DNA of 64,000 nucleotides from Nocardioides limicola (GTDB lineage Bacteria > Actinomycetota > Actinomycetes > Propionibacteriales > Nocardioidaceae), in NCBI RefSeq assembly GCF_016827675.1, contig NZ_JAERJA010000003.1, positions 186,001 through 250,000 of the forward strand, written 5' to 3'. Made by a program: the position numbers and the translations under genes. Below, piece by piece: positions 1 to 10,167 of this stretch (its first letter is position 1; each line of letters opens with the position of its first letter). The notes under the pieces are model-generated. The model made no database searches and was not told the origin of the DNA. It saw nothing but the letters and a program-made list of their open reading frames with translations.

Positions 1-27
1 GAGGAGGCGCTGGTCGTCGCCGCTCAT
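1..27 (-). CDS. Start of an unidentified gene, truncated by the window edge
   Basis: On the minus strand an ATG at 27-25 overlaps the TGA stop of the serine dehydratase gene by one base, the same TGATG junction used elsewhere in this operon. Only nine codons (MSGDDQRLL) are visible, so no function can be given. The translational coupling suggests it is the next gene of the betaine/sarcosine catabolic operon. It could be a chance ATG. Confidence 0.45.
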
Positions 28-1397
28 CAGCACTCGATGACGTTGACGGCCAGACCGCCGCGAGCGGTCTCCTTGTACTTGCTCTTCATGTCACGGCCGG
101 TGTCGCGCATGGTCTTGATCGCCTTGTCGAGGCTGACCTTGTGACTGCCGTCGCCGTTGATGGCCAGCCGGGCGGCGTTGATCGCCTTGATCGAGGCGAT
201 CGCGTTCCGCTCGATGCACGGGATCTGCACCAGGCCGCCGACCGGGTCGCAGGTGAGCCCGAGGTTGTGCTCGATCCCGACCTCGGCGGCGTTCTCGACC
301 TGGGGCGGGTTGGCGCCGAGGACCTCGGCGAGACCGCCGGCCGCCATCGAGCAGGCCGAACCCACCTCGCCCTGGCAGCCGACCTCGGCACCGGAGATCG
401 AGGCGTTGGTCTTGAACAGGATCCCGATCGCCGCGGCGGTGAGCAGGAACCGCACGATGCCGTCGTCATCGGCGCCCGGCACGAATCGCACGTAGTAGTG
501 CAGCACGGCGGGGATGATCCCGGCCGCTCCGTTGGTGGGTGCGGTGACGATCCGCCCGCCCGAGGCGTTCTCCTCGTTGACCGAGAGCGCATACAGGTTC
601 ACCCAGTCCATCACATGCAACGGATCGGCAACGCCCTGCGCGGAGAGGTCGCGGTGCAGGGCCGGGGCGCGGCGAGGCACCCGCAGACCGCCGGGCAGCA
701 CTCCGTCCCGGTGGAACCCCCGCTCGACACAGTCGGCCATCACCGACCACAGGTGCAGCATCCCGTCCCGGATCTCCGACTCGGTGCGCCACGCCTGCTC
801 GTTGGCGAGCATCACGTCGCTGATCGAGAGCCGCTCACGCGCGCAGATGTCGAGCAGTTCGCCGGCGGTGCTGAACGGGAACTCGACCGCGGTGTCGTCG
901 ACCACCACCCGGTCGGCGCCGGTGGCCTCCTCGTCGACGACGAAGCCGCCGCCCACCGAGTAGTAGGTGCGGGACCTGATCTCGACGTCTGCTTCGTCGT
1001 ACGCCGCGAACGTCATCCCGTTGGGGTGTGCCGGCAGGCTCCGGCGGCGGTGCATGATCAGGTCGGTGTCCACGTCGAACCTGACCGGGGTGGTGCCTCC
1101 CAGCAGCAGGTAGCCGAGCGCGCGCACCTCGTCGATCATCCCGTCGGCCCGGTCGGTGTCGGTGGTGGCCGGGTCCTCCCCCTGCAGGCCGAGGATGACC
1201 GCCTTCGGGGAGCCATGGCCGTGGCCGGTGGCGCCGAGCGAGCCGAAGAGCTCGGCCCGCAACCGGCGTACGTCGGCCAGCAGGCCCGCCTCGGCCAGAC
1301 CGTCGGCGAACCGCTTCGCGGCGCGCATCGGCCCGACCGTGTGGGACGAGGACGGACCGATGCCGACCGAGTAGAGATCGAACGCGGAGAGTGCCAT
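27..1397 (-). CDS. sdaA: L-serine ammonia-lyase (iron-sulfur L-serine dehydratase)
   Basis: Deaminates L-serine to pyruvate and ammonia in the cytoplasm. The 456-residue protein is a single chain with the beta-type domain first (GPSSSHTVGPM near residues 15-25) and the alpha-type catalytic domain last. The conserved cysteines are seen in GCQGEVGSAC, TCDPVGG and IPCIERN; in this family they bind a 4Fe-4S cluster. The ATG at 1397 overlaps the soxG stop by one base; a GTG lies one codon upstream. As the last complete gene of the betaine/sarcosine operon it would drain serine made by GlyA from glycine plus methylene-tetrahydrofolate into central metabolism. Identification is firm; in vivo role is inferred from context. 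Confidence 0.95.
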   Translation of the reverse strand: MALSAFDLYSVGIGPSSSHTVGPMRAAKRFADGLAEAGLLADVRRLRAELFGSLGATGHGHGSPKAVILGLQGEDPATTDTDRADGMIDEVRALGYLLLGGTTPVRFDVDTDLIMHRRRSLPAHPNGMTFAAYDEADVEIRSRTYYSVGGGFVVDEEATGADRVVVDDTAVEFPFSTAGELLDICARERLSISDVMLANEQAWRTESEIRDGMLHLWSVMADCVERGFHRDGVLPGGLRVPRRAPALHRDLSAQGVADPLHVMDWVNLYALSVNEENASGGRIVTAPTNGAAGIIPAVLHYYVRFVPGADDDGIVRFLLTAAAIGILFKTNASISGAEVGCQGEVGSACSMAAGGLAEVLGANPPQVENAAEVGIEHNLGLTCDPVGGLVQIPCIERNAIASIKAINAARLAINGDGSHKVSLDKAIKTMRDTGRDMKSKYKETARGGLAVNVIEC

Positions 1398-2011
1398 CAC
1401 AAGGTCCCGTCATCGGCGAAATCGGAGGCGAACTCCTCGGTGGCGTCCAGCAGCCAGCGAGCAACGTAGTCGGCGAAGGAGGAGCGTGGCAGCAGCCGAT
1501 ACCCGTGCGGCCCGACCTGCCAGAGCAGCACCGGGACCCGGGCCAGGGTCGTGGTCACGGCCTTGCCGGGCCCGAACGCTCGGGGATGGAGGTCAAGGGG
1601 GCACCCCTTCTGCAGCACCGCGCGAGCGGCAGCGCCCTGCACCTCCAGCACGGTCCGGTTCGCCGACACGTCCACCACCGCGGCGTGGGCGTCCAGCACG
1701 CTGGCCGCGAGGGCCGGAACCAGAGTGTCCGGGGACTCCTCGGACACCACCAGCCACTCGTCCGGTCCCTGCCAGATCACGTGGTGCTGGCCGCGGCTGG
1801 ACACCTCCCCCACCACCCGCGGCAGCGCGGTGCCGAGGACCTGTGCCAGGGCCGCCGCGGCATCGGTGCCCGGATCCACCCGCAGACTCACCATGGTCGT
1901 GAAGCGCCACTCGGACAGGCGGACGTGACGCCTGCCGGTCACCGCCTTCTCCATGAACTCGCGGGCCAGCCCGGCCAGCGGGCTGCGGCGCGCCATCGTC
2001 AGGTCAGCCAT
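1397..2011 (-). CDS. soxG: Sarcosine oxidase gamma subunit
   Basis: Small subunit of heterotetrameric sarcosine oxidase, the cytoplasmic enzyme that oxidises sarcosine to glycine and passes the methyl carbon to tetrahydrofolate. The 204 residues show the weakly conserved SoxG fold, related to the GcvT family, with a recognisable central segment ([10 protein letters not shown] near residue 100). It overlaps the end of soxA by 8 bp and the start of sdaA by 1 bp, so it is translationally coupled on both sides. A second ATG (MARRSPL) lies five codons in and could be the true start. Assignment rests on length, fold-level similarity and order after soxB-soxD-soxA. Confidence 0.88.
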   Translation of the reverse strand: MADLTMARRSPLAGLAREFMEKAVTGRRHVRLSEWRFTTMVSLRVDPGTDAAAALAQVLGTALPRVVGEVSSRGQHHVIWQGPDEWLVVSEESPDTLVPALAASVLDAHAAVVDVSANRTVLEVQGAAARAVLQKGCPLDLHPRAFGPGKAVTTTLARVPVLLWQVGPHGYRLLPRSSFADYVARWLLDATEEFASDFADDGTL

Positions 2012-4886
2012 CTCGCTTCGTCCCTTCGGGGTCGTAGAGCACGGTGGGGGCCACCTCGACCTCGACCAGGTCGTCGCCGACCGGCGCCAGCAGGATCTCG
2101 CCCAACCGGTCCCGGCCGCCCTTGATCAGGGCCAGGCCGAACGACCGGCCGAGGGCTTCGCTGTGGTAGCTGGAGGTGACATGACCCAGCATCGGCACCG
2201 GGTCGTTGCCGTGTCCGAGGCCGGTCCCCGCGGCGATCAGCTGACTCCCCTCCGGCAGCACGGTGGTCCGGTCCAGCGGCAGCACACCGACGAGCTGCAA
2301 CCGGTCGGCGCGTCGGGTGTCGACCCGGGAGTAGGACCGTCGGCCGATGAACTCCTTGCGCTGGGAGACCACCCACGCCATCCCGGCATCCTGGGGGGTG
2401 ACGGTCCGGTCGGTGTCCTGACCGACGATGGGGTAGCCCTTCTCGGCGCGGAGCACGTGCATGGTCTCGGTGCCGTACGCCGTGATGCCCAGGTCCTGCC
2501 CGGCCGCGTGCACCTGCTCCCAGACCGAGAGCCCGTACCAGCCGGACACATTGATCTCGAAGGCGAGCTCGCCGGAGAAGGAGATCCGGCAGATCCGAGC
2601 GGGCACGCCCGAGGCCAAGGTGGTCTCCTCGAAGGTCATGAACGGGAACGCCTCGTTGCTGACGTCGAGGTCGGGCGCGAGCCGGGCGACGACCTCCCGT
2701 GAGCGCGGGCCGACCACGGCGATGGTCGACCACTGCTCGGTGACCGAGGTGCAGTAGACATCAAGCTCGGGCCATTCGGTCTGCAGGCACTGCTCCAGCC
2801 ACTCCAGGACGTCCGCGGCCCCGCCGGTGGTGGTGGTCATCAGGTAGCGGTGCTCGTCGAGACGGAGGGTGACCCCATCGTCGAAGATCATCCCGTCGGG
2901 CTGACACATCACGCCGTAACGGGCGGAGCCGGGCGGGAGCGATACGTAGGCGTTGGTGTAGACCCGGTTGAGGAACTCGCCGGCGTCGGGACCCTGGATC
3001 TCGATCTTCCCGAGCGTGGAGGCATCCATCATCGCCACCCCGGTGCGGGCCTGGCGGCACTCGCGTGCCACGGCCGCGTCCATGTCCTCACCCGGCAGCG
3101 GGTAGTGGCGAGGGCGCAGCCACTGGCCGACCTGCTCGAAGACCGCGCCGTGCTCGACATGCCAGGGATGGATCGGGGTCGTCCGCTCCGGCTCGAACAG
3201 GTCGCCGCGTTCGCGACCGGCCAGCGCGGCGAACAGGACCGGCGAGTACGGCGCCCGATAGGTCGTGGTCCCGATCTCCCCGACGCTCGGCCCCCCGAGC
3301 GCCGCGGCGATCACCCCGATGGCATTGACACCGGAGGTCTTGCCCTGGTCATGGGCGGTGCCGATCGACGTGTAGCGCTTCACATGCTCCACGCTGCGCA
3401 TCCCCGCCCCGGTGGCCCGCCAGACATCGGCCACCGTCTGGTCGCGCTGCAGGTCGACGAAGTGGTCCTCCCACTCCCCCGGATCACCCTTGACCGCGGG
3501 CACCATCCATAGCTGGCGCACCTCGCCGGCCTCCGACGTCGGGGCTGAGCCGCCCACCGGCAGCGGGCGCACGGCGAAGCCGGCTCGGGTGGCCGCGTCG
3601 GCGCCGGCGAGGGCGCCCTCACGCAGCACGCCGTCCAGGGTGACGGTGCCCGCGGCGGCGCCGACGACTTGCTGGCCCTTGACAGCCCCCTGGGGGACGA
3701 ACGCGGCCAGCCGATCGTCCCAGCCCAACGCGCCGTGGCGCTGGCTGTGCAGGTGCACCACCGGGCTCCAACCACCCGAGACGGCCAGCAGGTCAGCGTC
3801 CAGGCTCTCCCAGCAGGTGGCCTGGTCCCGGTCGTCCAGGGTGCCCACGTGGACACGGGTGAGTCGGGTGTCACCGTCGGTGCCCTGCACCGTGCTGGAC
3901 GCCATCACCCGGACGCCGCGGCCCGCGGTCTCGGCGGCGCGGCACGACAGCACGTCCCGCGCGTCGAGCACCCCGACGACGTCGACCCCGGCGGCGAGCA
4001 GATCGTCGACGGTGTCGTAGGCGCTGTCGTTGGTGGTGGCCACCACGGCCCGCTCCCCCGGCCTGACGGCGTACCGGTTGAGGTAGGTGCGGACGGCGCC
4101 GGCCAGCATGATCCCGGGGCGGTCGTTGCCGGAGAACACCAGCGGGCGCTCGTGGGCGCCGGTGGCGAGCACGACCCGGCGGGCCCGCAGGTGCCAGACG
4201 CGCTGCCGGGACACCCCGGCCGGCGCGGCAGCGCCGAGGTGGTCGGTGCGGTGCTGCACGGCGAGCACGTAGTTGTCGTCGTAGGAGCCGAAGGCAGTGG
4301 TCCGGGTCAGCACGGTGACCTCCGGCTCGGCGGCCAGCGCCGAGGCTGTCTCGGCGACCCAGTCGAGCGCGGGCTGGCCGTTGACCCGCTCGCGTCGGCT
4401 CGACAGCAGTGATCCGCCGAGTTCGGCCTGCTCGTCGATCAGCACCACTCGGGCCCCGGAACGGGACGCCGAACGGGCCGCGGCCAGCCCGGCAGGTCCC
4501 CCGCCGATGACCAGCACGTCGGTGTGCAGGAACTGCTTGTCATAGCTGGCGTCGTCCCAGACGGGCTCGAGGACCCCGAGACCGGACAGGGTGCTCGCCG
4601 TGAGTCCGTCGACCAGGGCCCGCGTGGTCGCCGGCACCATCGGCTCGGGCTGGTCACCGCCGATCTGCAGCAGGGCGTTGGGCTCCTCCACGCCGGCGGT
4701 CATGATGCCGCGGGGTCGGCCGCGGTAGATCGAGTCGCCCACCCGCACCCGACCGTTGGCCAGCATCGCGGAGGCGACCGTGTCGCCGGGATGACCGGCG
4801 TACTCGACACCATCGATGGTGAACCTCAGCACCGTGTCGCGGTCGATCCGCCCGCCGACGGCGAGACGGTGGGTCTGGGTGTTCAT
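2004..4886 (-). CDS. soxA: Sarcosine oxidase alpha subunit
   Basis: Large subunit (960 residues) of heterotetrameric sarcosine oxidase. The N-terminus has a ferredoxin-like 2Fe-2S_4 type fold ([19 protein letters not shown]). It is followed by an NAD-binding Rossmann domain with [12 protein letters not shown] near residue 135, a middle SoxA domain, and a C-terminal GcvT-like folate-binding half where the methylene group is transferred to tetrahydrofolate. The reading frame stays open upstream to 5162, but that stretch is the shadow of soxD. The ATG at 4886 has a GGAGG ribosome site and overlaps the soxD stop in an ATGA, so I chose it. Length and order match the family. Confidence 0.95.
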   Translation of the reverse strand: MNTQTHRLAVGGRIDRDTVLRFTIDGVEYAGHPGDTVASAMLANGRVRVGDSIYRGRPRGIMTAGVEEPNALLQIGGDQPEPMVPATTRALVDGLTASTLSGLGVLEPVWDDASYDKQFLHTDVLVIGGGPAGLAAARSASRSGARVVLIDEQAELGGSLLSSRRERVNGQPALDWVAETASALAAEPEVTVLTRTTAFGSYDDNYVLAVQHRTDHLGAAAPAGVSRQRVWHLRARRVVLATGAHERPLVFSGNDRPGIMLAGAVRTYLNRYAVRPGERAVVATTNDSAYDTVDDLLAAGVDVVGVLDARDVLSCRAAETAGRGVRVMASSTVQGTDGDTRLTRVHVGTLDDRDQATCWESLDADLLAVSGGWSPVVHLHSQRHGALGWDDRLAAFVPQGAVKGQQVVGAAAGTVTLDGVLREGALAGADAATRAGFAVRPLPVGGSAPTSEAGEVRQLWMVPAVKGDPGEWEDHFVDLQRDQTVADVWRATGAGMRSVEHVKRYTSIGTAHDQGKTSGVNAIGVIAAALGGPSVGEIGTTTYRAPYSPVLFAALAGRERGDLFEPERTTPIHPWHVEHGAVFEQVGQWLRPRHYPLPGEDMDAAVARECRQARTGVAMMDASTLGKIEIQGPDAGEFLNRVYTNAYVSLPPGSARYGVMCQPDGMIFDDGVTLRLDEHRYLMTTTTGGAADVLEWLEQCLQTEWPELDVYCTSVTEQWSTIAVVGPRSREVVARLAPDLDVSNEAFPFMTFEETTLASGVPARICRISFSGELAFEINVSGWYGLSVWEQVHAAGQDLGITAYGTETMHVLRAEKGYPIVGQDTDRTVTPQDAGMAWVVSQRKEFIGRRSYSRVDTRRADRLQLVGVLPLDRTTVLPEGSQLIAAGTGLGHGNDPVPMLGHVTSSYHSEALGRSFGLALIKGGRDRLGEILLAPVGDDLVEVEVAPTVLYDPEGTKRDG

Positions 4887-5182
4887 CGGGAGCCTCCTGC
4901 GGTGGAGCCGGGCACCGGGCGCGGGTCGGCGTGGGTGTACACCGCGAGCACCTCGTAGCTGGCGGTGTCGCGGACGACGTTGAACCAACGTCGGCAGCCG
5001 GTGCTGTGGGACCACCGCTCGGCGTACGGCCCCCGGGGGTTGTCGCGGACGAAGAGGTACTCCGCCCATTCCGCATCGCTGAGCGCGCTGGGGTCCTCGG
5101 GGTAGGGAACGTGGGCCTGGCCGCCGTAGTGGTACTCGGTCTCGTCCCGCGGACCACACCACGGGCAGTTCAGTTGCAGCAT
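4883..5182 (-). CDS. soxD: Sarcosine oxidase delta subunit
   Basis: Zinc-containing small subunit of heterotetrameric sarcosine oxidase, 99 residues. It begins [17 protein letters not shown] with the family CPWCG zinc-site start; a further Cys follows in STGCRRWFN and a His in YHYGGQAH. The ATG at 5182 is preceded by GGAGAGGAGGAA, a strong ribosome site. The stop overlaps soxA in ATGA. The typical gene order soxB-soxD-soxA-soxG is preserved. Function is structural and stabilises the alpha/beta complex. Confidence 0.94.
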   Translation of the reverse strand: MLQLNCPWCGPRDETEYHYGGQAHVPYPEDPSALSDAEWAEYLFVRDNPRGPYAERWSHSTGCRRWFNVVRDTASYEVLAVYTHADPRPVPGSTAGGSR

Positions 5183-5205
5183 TCGGTGTTCCTCCTCTCC
5201 GGACG

Positions 5206-6423
5206 TCAGTGCGCGACAGCCGCGGCGCCGTGCTCGGCGATCAGCGCCCCGGTGACGAAGCGCTCGAGCCCGAACGGTCGGTTGAGTGGGTGCGCCTCGC
5301 CGGTCGCCATGGTGTGGGCCATCGCCGTGCCGGCACCCGGTGTGGCCTTGAACCCTCCGGTGCCCCACCCGCAGTTGATGTAGAGGTTCTCCACCGGCGT
5401 CGGGCCGATGATCGGCGACGCGTCCGGGGAGACGTCGACGATGCCGCCCCAGGTGCGCAGCAGGCGCGCCCGTGCGAAGATCGGGAAGAGTTCCAGGGCG
5501 GCGGCCATCTGGCGCTCGATCACGTGGAAGGACCCACGCTGCCCGTACCCGTTGTAGGGGTCCACGCCGGCGCCCATGACGAGCTCGCCCTTGTGGGCCT
5601 GGGAGACGTAGACGTGGACGTGGTTGGACATCACCACGGTCGGGTGGATCGGCTGGTAGAGCTCCGAGACCAACGCCTGGAGGGGGTGCGACTGCACCGG
5701 CAGCCGGAAGCCTGCCATCTCCGCGAGCACGCTGCTGTGGCCGGCGGCCGCCAGTCCGACGGTGCCGGCGGCGATCCTGCCTCGGGTGGTCTCCACACCC
5801 ACGACCCGGTTGCCGTCCTTGACGAAGCCGGTGACCTCGCAGTTCTGGATCAGGTCGATGCCGCTGGCGTCACAGGCGCGTGCGAACGCCCAGGCGACGT
5901 GGTCGTGCTTGGCGATCCCGGCGCGCGGCTGGAAGGTGGCGCCCAGGACCGGGTAACGCAACTCCGGCGAGACGTTGAGGATCGGGCAGACCTTGGCGAC
6001 CTCGTCCGGCTCCAGCCACTCGGCGTCGACCCGGTTCAGCCGGTTCGCGTTGACGCGCCGCCTGGCCTCGCGGACGTCCTGCAGGGTGTGGGCGAGGTTG
6101 AGCACCCCCCGCTGGCTGAACAGGAAGTCGTAGTCCAGCTCGGTGGGCAGCTGCTCCCACTGCTTGAGTGAGAACTCATAGATCGCCGCGCTCTCGTCCC
6201 ACAGGTAGTTGGACCGGATGATGGTGGTGTTGCGGGCCATGTTGCCGCCGGCGAGCCAGCCCTTCTCCAGCACCGCGACGTTGGTCAGGCCGTGGTTGCG
6301 CGCCAGGTAGTAGGCCGTGGCCAGTCCGTGCCCGCCGCCACCGACCACGATCGCGTCGTACGACGGTCGGGGGTCAGCGTCCCGCCACAGCCAGTCGGGA
6401 TGCTCGGGGAGCGGCTTGGCCAT
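5206..6423 (-). CDS. soxB: Sarcosine oxidase beta subunit
   Basis: Catalytic flavoprotein subunit (405 residues) where sarcosine is oxidised. The DAO-type FAD domain starts with [19 protein letters not shown] near residue 22 and continues with [18 protein letters not shown]. This last segment contains the region where beta subunits carry covalent FMN. The C-terminal family motif [16 protein letters not shown] is present. The ATG at 6423 shares one base with the glyA stop. The four sox genes are complete and contiguous, so a functional enzyme making glycine, H2O2 and methylene-tetrahydrofolate is expected. Confidence 0.95.
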   Translation of the reverse strand: MAKPLPEHPDWLWRDADPRPSYDAIVVGGGGHGLATAYYLARNHGLTNVAVLEKGWLAGGNMARNTTIIRSNYLWDESAAIYEFSLKQWEQLPTELDYDFLFSQRGVLNLAHTLQDVREARRRVNANRLNRVDAEWLEPDEVAKVCPILNVSPELRYPVLGATFQPRAGIAKHDHVAWAFARACDASGIDLIQNCEVTGFVKDGNRVVGVETTRGRIAAGTVGLAAAGHSSVLAEMAGFRLPVQSHPLQALVSELYQPIHPTVVMSNHVHVYVSQAHKGELVMGAGVDPYNGYGQRGSFHVIERQMAAALELFPIFARARLLRTWGGIVDVSPDASPIIGPTPVENLYINCGWGTGGFKATPGAGTAMAHTMATGEAHPLNRPFGLERFVTGALIAEHGAAAVAH

Positions 6424-7709
6424 CAGGGCTCCAGGTCGGGGTAGAGGGGGAACTTCGCGGCGAGCACCTCGACCCGGCCGCGGAGCTCCTTGAGCTGGGT
6501 CTCGTCGCCGGAGCCGGCGAGTGCCTCGGCGATGACGTCGGCGACCTCGGTGAAGGCGGCGGCGTCGAAGCCACGGGTGGCCAGCGCCGGGGTGCCGATC
6601 CGGACACCGGAGGAGATCATCGGCGGCCGCGGGTCGAACGGCACGGCGTTGCGGTTGACCGTGATCCCGACCGTGTGCAGCCGGTCCTCGGCCTCCTGGC
6701 CGTTGATCTCGGCGTCACGCAGGTCCACCAGCACCAGGTGCACGTCGGTGCCACCGGACAGGACCGTGATCCCGGCCGCGGCGACGTCGTGCTGCCCGAG
6801 CCGGCCGGCGATGATCCGCGCCCCCTCCAAGGTCCGCTCCTGCCGGTCCTTGAACGCCGGCTCGGCGGCCATCTTGAACGCGACCGCCTTGGCGGCGATC
6901 ACGTGCTCGAGCGGACCGCCCTGCTGGCCGGGGAAGACCGCGGAGTTGATCTTCTTCGCCAGCTCCGCCCTGCTGAGGATCACGCCGCCGCGGGGCCCGC
7001 CGAGGGTCTTGTGCGTGGTGGTCGTGACCACGTCGGCGTACGGCACGGGGCTCGGGTGCAGGCCGGTCGCGACCAGGCCCGCGAAGTGCGCCATGTCGAC
7101 CATCAGATAGGCGCCGACCTTGTCGGCGATCCGGCGGAACTCCGCGAAGTCCAGCTGACGCGGGTACGCCGACCAGCCCGCCACGATCAGCTTCGGCTGG
7201 TGCTCGACGGCGAGACGCTCGACCTCGGCCATGTCGATCCGGAAGTCCTCCGGGGAGACCTGGTAGGCCACGACGTGGTAGAGCTTCCCCGAGAAGTTCA
7301 GCCGCATGCCGTGGGTGAGATGTCCGCCGTGGGCCAGGTCGAGGCCCAGGATCGTGTCGCCCGGGTCGAGCAGCGCGAACATCGCCGCCGCGTTGGCCTG
7401 GGCGCCGGAGTGCGGCTGCACGTTGGCGGCCTCGGCGCCGAAGAGCGCCTTGATGCGGTCGATGGCAAGCTGCTCGACGACGTCGACGTGCTCGCAGCCG
7501 CCGTAGTAGCGGCGGCCGGGGTAGCCCTCGGCGTACTTGTTGGTGAGCACCGAGCCCTGGGCCTCCATCACCGCGCGCGGTGCGAAGTTCTCCGAGGCGA
7601 TCATCTCCAGCGTGCTCTGCTGGCGGACCAGTTCGCGCTCGATCTGCTCGGCGATCTCGGGGTCGAAGTCGGCGAGGGTGCGGTCGAGCACGGAGATCTG
7701 CGAAGTCAT
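6423..7709 (-). CDS. glyA: Serine hydroxymethyltransferase
   Basis: PLP enzyme interconverting glycine plus 5,10-methylene-tetrahydrofolate with serine. The 428-residue protein has all family landmarks: MIASENFAP near the N-terminus, [15 protein letters not shown], and [16 protein letters not shown] with the PLP lysine. I start it at the ATG at 7709, which has GGGAG 5 bp upstream, rather than the in-frame ATG at 7721. Its place between fdhA and soxB shows it is the betaine-pathway copy. It would combine the two sarcosine oxidase products, glycine and methylene-tetrahydrofolate, into serine for SdaA. A housekeeping glyA probably exists elsewhere in the genome (inference). Confidence 0.96.
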   Translation of the reverse strand: MTSQISVLDRTLADFDPEIAEQIERELVRQQSTLEMIASENFAPRAVMEAQGSVLTNKYAEGYPGRRYYGGCEHVDVVEQLAIDRIKALFGAEAANVQPHSGAQANAAAMFALLDPGDTILGLDLAHGGHLTHGMRLNFSGKLYHVVAYQVSPEDFRIDMAEVERLAVEHQPKLIVAGWSAYPRQLDFAEFRRIADKVGAYLMVDMAHFAGLVATGLHPSPVPYADVVTTTTHKTLGGPRGGVILSRAELAKKINSAVFPGQQGGPLEHVIAAKAVAFKMAAEPAFKDRQERTLEGARIIAGRLGQHDVAAAGITVLSGGTDVHLVLVDLRDAEINGQEAEDRLHTVGITVNRNAVPFDPRPPMISSGVRIGTPALATRGFDAAAFTEVADVIAEALAGSGDETQLKELRGRVEVLAAKFPLYPDLEP

Positions 7710-7725
7710 GACGTCTCCCATCGCC

Positions 7726-8940
7726 TCAGGCCCGGACCATGCCGTGCGGGTCGATGACGAACTTCTGCGCGGCGCCCTGGTCGAACTGGGCGTAGCCGAG
7801 CGGCGCATCGTCGAGGCTGATCGCGGTCGCGTTCACGGCCTTCGCGATGTGCGCCTTGTCGGCCAGGATCAGGTTCATCAGCTGGCGGTTGTACTTCTTC
7901 ACCGGGCACTGGCCGGTGACGAGGGTGTGGGACTTCGCCCAGCCGAGGCCGAGGCGGACGCCGATCTGGCCGATCTTCGCTGCCTCGTCGACCGCGCCCG
8001 GGTCGCCGGTGACGTAGAGGCCGGGGATGCCGAGGGAGGCACCCGCGCGGGCGATCCCCATCACGTCGTTGAGGACCGTGGCCGGTGCCTCGCCGGCGCC
8101 GGCGCCGTGGCCGCGGGCCTCGAAGCCCACCGCGTCGACGGCGGCGTCGACCTCGGGCTCGCCGAGCAGGTCGGCGACGATGTCGGTCAGGGAGTCGCCC
8201 GTGGACAGGTCGGCGATGTCGCAGCCGAAGCTGGCGGCCTGCGCGAGCCGGTCGGCGTTCATGTCACCGACGATGACCCGGGAGGCGCCGAGGAGCTGCG
8301 CCGAGTACGCCGCGGCGAGGCCGACCGGACCGGCGCCGGCGACGTAGACCGTCGAGCCCGTGGTGACGCCGGCGGTGACCGCGCCGTGGTAGCCGGTGGG
8401 GAAGATGTCCGACAGCATCGTGAGGTCGAGGATCTTCTCCAGCGCCGCGTCGCGGTCGGGGAACTTCAGCAGGTTGAAGTCGGCGAACGGGATCATCACG
8501 TACTCCGCCTGGCCGCCGACCCAGCCACCCATGTCGACGTAGCCGTACGCCGCCCCGGCGCGCGCCGGGTTCACGTTGAGGCAGATGCCGGTCTTGCCCT
8601 CGTTGCACATCCGGCAGCGACCACAGGCGATGTTGAACGGCACCGAGCAGATGTCGCCGACCTGGTGGAAGAGGACGTCCTCACCGATCTCGACGATCTC
8701 GCCGGTGATCTCGTGGCCCAGGGACTGGCCCACGGGTGCCGTCGTCCGGCCGCGGACCATGTGCTGGTCGCTGCCGCAGATGTTGGTCGTGACCAGTTTG
8801 AGGATCACCGCGTGCGGGGCTGCCTGCTTGATGCCGAGTCCTTGGGAGACCTCACGCGGAATCTCCAGCTTGGGGAACTCGGTGTTCTCGATCGCGACCT
8901 GTCCAGGTCCCGCGTAGACGACGACTCTGTTGTCAGCCAT
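7726..8940 (-). CDS. fdhA: Glutathione-independent formaldehyde dehydrogenase (FdhA type)
   Basis: Zinc- and NAD-dependent medium-chain dehydrogenase that oxidises or dismutates formaldehyde. The 404 residues show the catalytic zinc ligand region (Cys55, His76-Glu77) and the structural zinc cysteines Cys106, 109, 112 and 120 in [16 protein letters not shown]. The sequence [16 protein letters not shown] is typical of the Pseudomonas-type FdhA/formaldehyde dismutase branch. It lies 47 bp after gbcB. Rieske demethylation of glycine betaine releases formaldehyde, so this enzyme would detoxify the by-product to formate. Substrate is inferred from subfamily and context. Confidence 0.93.
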   Translation of the reverse strand: MADNRVVVYAGPGQVAIENTEFPKLEIPREVSQGLGIKQAAPHAVILKLVTTNICGSDQHMVRGRTTAPVGQSLGHEITGEIVEIGEDVLFHQVGDICSVPFNIACGRCRMCNEGKTGICLNVNPARAGAAYGYVDMGGWVGGQAEYVMIPFADFNLLKFPDRDAALEKILDLTMLSDIFPTGYHGAVTAGVTTGSTVYVAGAGPVGLAAAYSAQLLGASRVIVGDMNADRLAQAASFGCDIADLSTGDSLTDIVADLLGEPEVDAAVDAVGFEARGHGAGAGEAPATVLNDVMGIARAGASLGIPGLYVTGDPGAVDEAAKIGQIGVRLGLGWAKSHTLVTGQCPVKKYNRQLMNLILADKAHIAKAVNATAISLDDAPLGYAQFDQGAAQKFVIDPHGMVRA

Positions 8941-8986
8941 GGTGTGACTCCGTTTCTGCTTCGGGTGGGGGGTGCTGCTGACGCGA

Positions 8987-10141
8987 TCAGGCGTCGAGGG
9001 TGAGGTCGCTGAGCGGCTTGGAACAGCAGACGAGGATCTTGCCCGCGGTGATCTCGCGCGGGCGGATGCCGCCGTTGTGGTTCATCTCCACCTCCCCGGA
9101 CAGCTTGGGGAGCTTGCAGGTGCCGCACATGCCCTGGCTGCAGGACGACGGGATGCGCAGGCCCTCCGCGAGCGCCGCGTCCAGCACGTTCTCGTCGGCG
9201 CGACAGGTGACCGTGCGGCCACTCCTGACGAACTCGACGGAGTACGTCGTCACCGCCCCCTCCGTGCCGTCCACCTCGGTGGACCGCGGGGCAACGGCGA
9301 TCTCGTCGTAGTCGACTCCCTCCGGAGGCGGCGTCGCACCCGGCTGGGCCGGGTCGTCGAAGGTGAAGCTCTCCTCGTGGTAGTTGCGGAGGTCGTAGTC
9401 GGACTCCTCGAGGATGCGGCGTACGGAATCCATGTAGGGCACCGGGCCGCAGTTGAACGTGATCCGGTCGTGCAGGTCGGGCACGATCGTGTTGAGCATG
9501 GTGAGCGAGAGGCGACCACGCATGCCGCCCCAACGCTCCGACGGGTAGTCGTTCTCGCAGACGTGCACGACCCGCAGGTTGGGCATCATCGTCTCGATGG
9601 CTGCGAGTTCGTGGCGGAACACGATGTCGCTCGGCGTGCGTGCGCTGTGCAGGAACACCACGTCGGCATGCGACCCGAGGTCATACATCGTCCGGATCAT
9701 CGACATGAGCGGCGTGATCCCGCTTCCTGCGGAGAGGAAGAGGTACTTGTCCGCCGGCTGCCGCGCCAGCGTGAAGGCACCGAGCGGCGCCATCGCGTTG
9801 ACCTTCCTGCCGGGCACGATGTTGTCGTGCACCCAGTTGGACACCGTCCCGCCCAGGACCCGCTTGACCGTGATGGCGATGCGGTGGGGGCGGGTCGGAG
9901 GCGAGGAGATCGTGTAGCAGCGGTTGACCGGGTAGCCGTCGATGTCGAGCATCAGGGTCAGGAACTGTCCCGCTTCGAAGTCGAAGACCTGCTGTCCCTC
10001 GGGCTCGAACACGAAGTTCTTGACGTCGTGGGTGACGTCGGAGACCCCGGTGCACACCAGCACGGTCTGGTCCTCCTCCGACCAGCAGACCGGCGACTGC
10101 AGGGGCGGCACGAGACGCTCGGGTGCCTGGGTGGACGACAT
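8987..10141 (-). CDS. gbcB: Glycine betaine monooxygenase reductase subunit (GbcB-like)
   Basis: Electron-transfer partner of the Rieske oxygenase next to it. The 384 residues show an FAD domain (RCYTISS), an NAD-binding domain (SAGSGITPLMSMI), and a C-terminal plant-type 2Fe-2S ferredoxin domain with CSQGMCGTC and a downstream Cys. This modular reductase type is known for GbcB of pseudomonads and for stachydrine demethylases. The gene lies 26 bp after gbcA on the same strand. NAD(P)H is the likely donor. Assignment to betaine rather than another quaternary amine rests on the sarcosine genes downstream. Confidence 0.88.
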   Translation of the reverse strand: MSSTQAPERLVPPLQSPVCWSEEDQTVLVCTGVSDVTHDVKNFVFEPEGQQVFDFEAGQFLTLMLDIDGYPVNRCYTISSPPTRPHRIAITVKRVLGGTVSNWVHDNIVPGRKVNAMAPLGAFTLARQPADKYLFLSAGSGITPLMSMIRTMYDLGSHADVVFLHSARTPSDIVFRHELAAIETMMPNLRVVHVCENDYPSERWGGMRGRLSLTMLNTIVPDLHDRITFNCGPVPYMDSVRRILEESDYDLRNYHEESFTFDDPAQPGATPPPEGVDYDEIAVAPRSTEVDGTEGAVTTYSVEFVRSGRTVTCRADENVLDAALAEGLRIPSSCSQGMCGTCKLPKLSGEVEMNHNGGIRPREITAGKILVCCSKPLSDLTLDA

Positions 10142-10167
10142 TGGCTACTCCCGGTGATCAGGTAGGG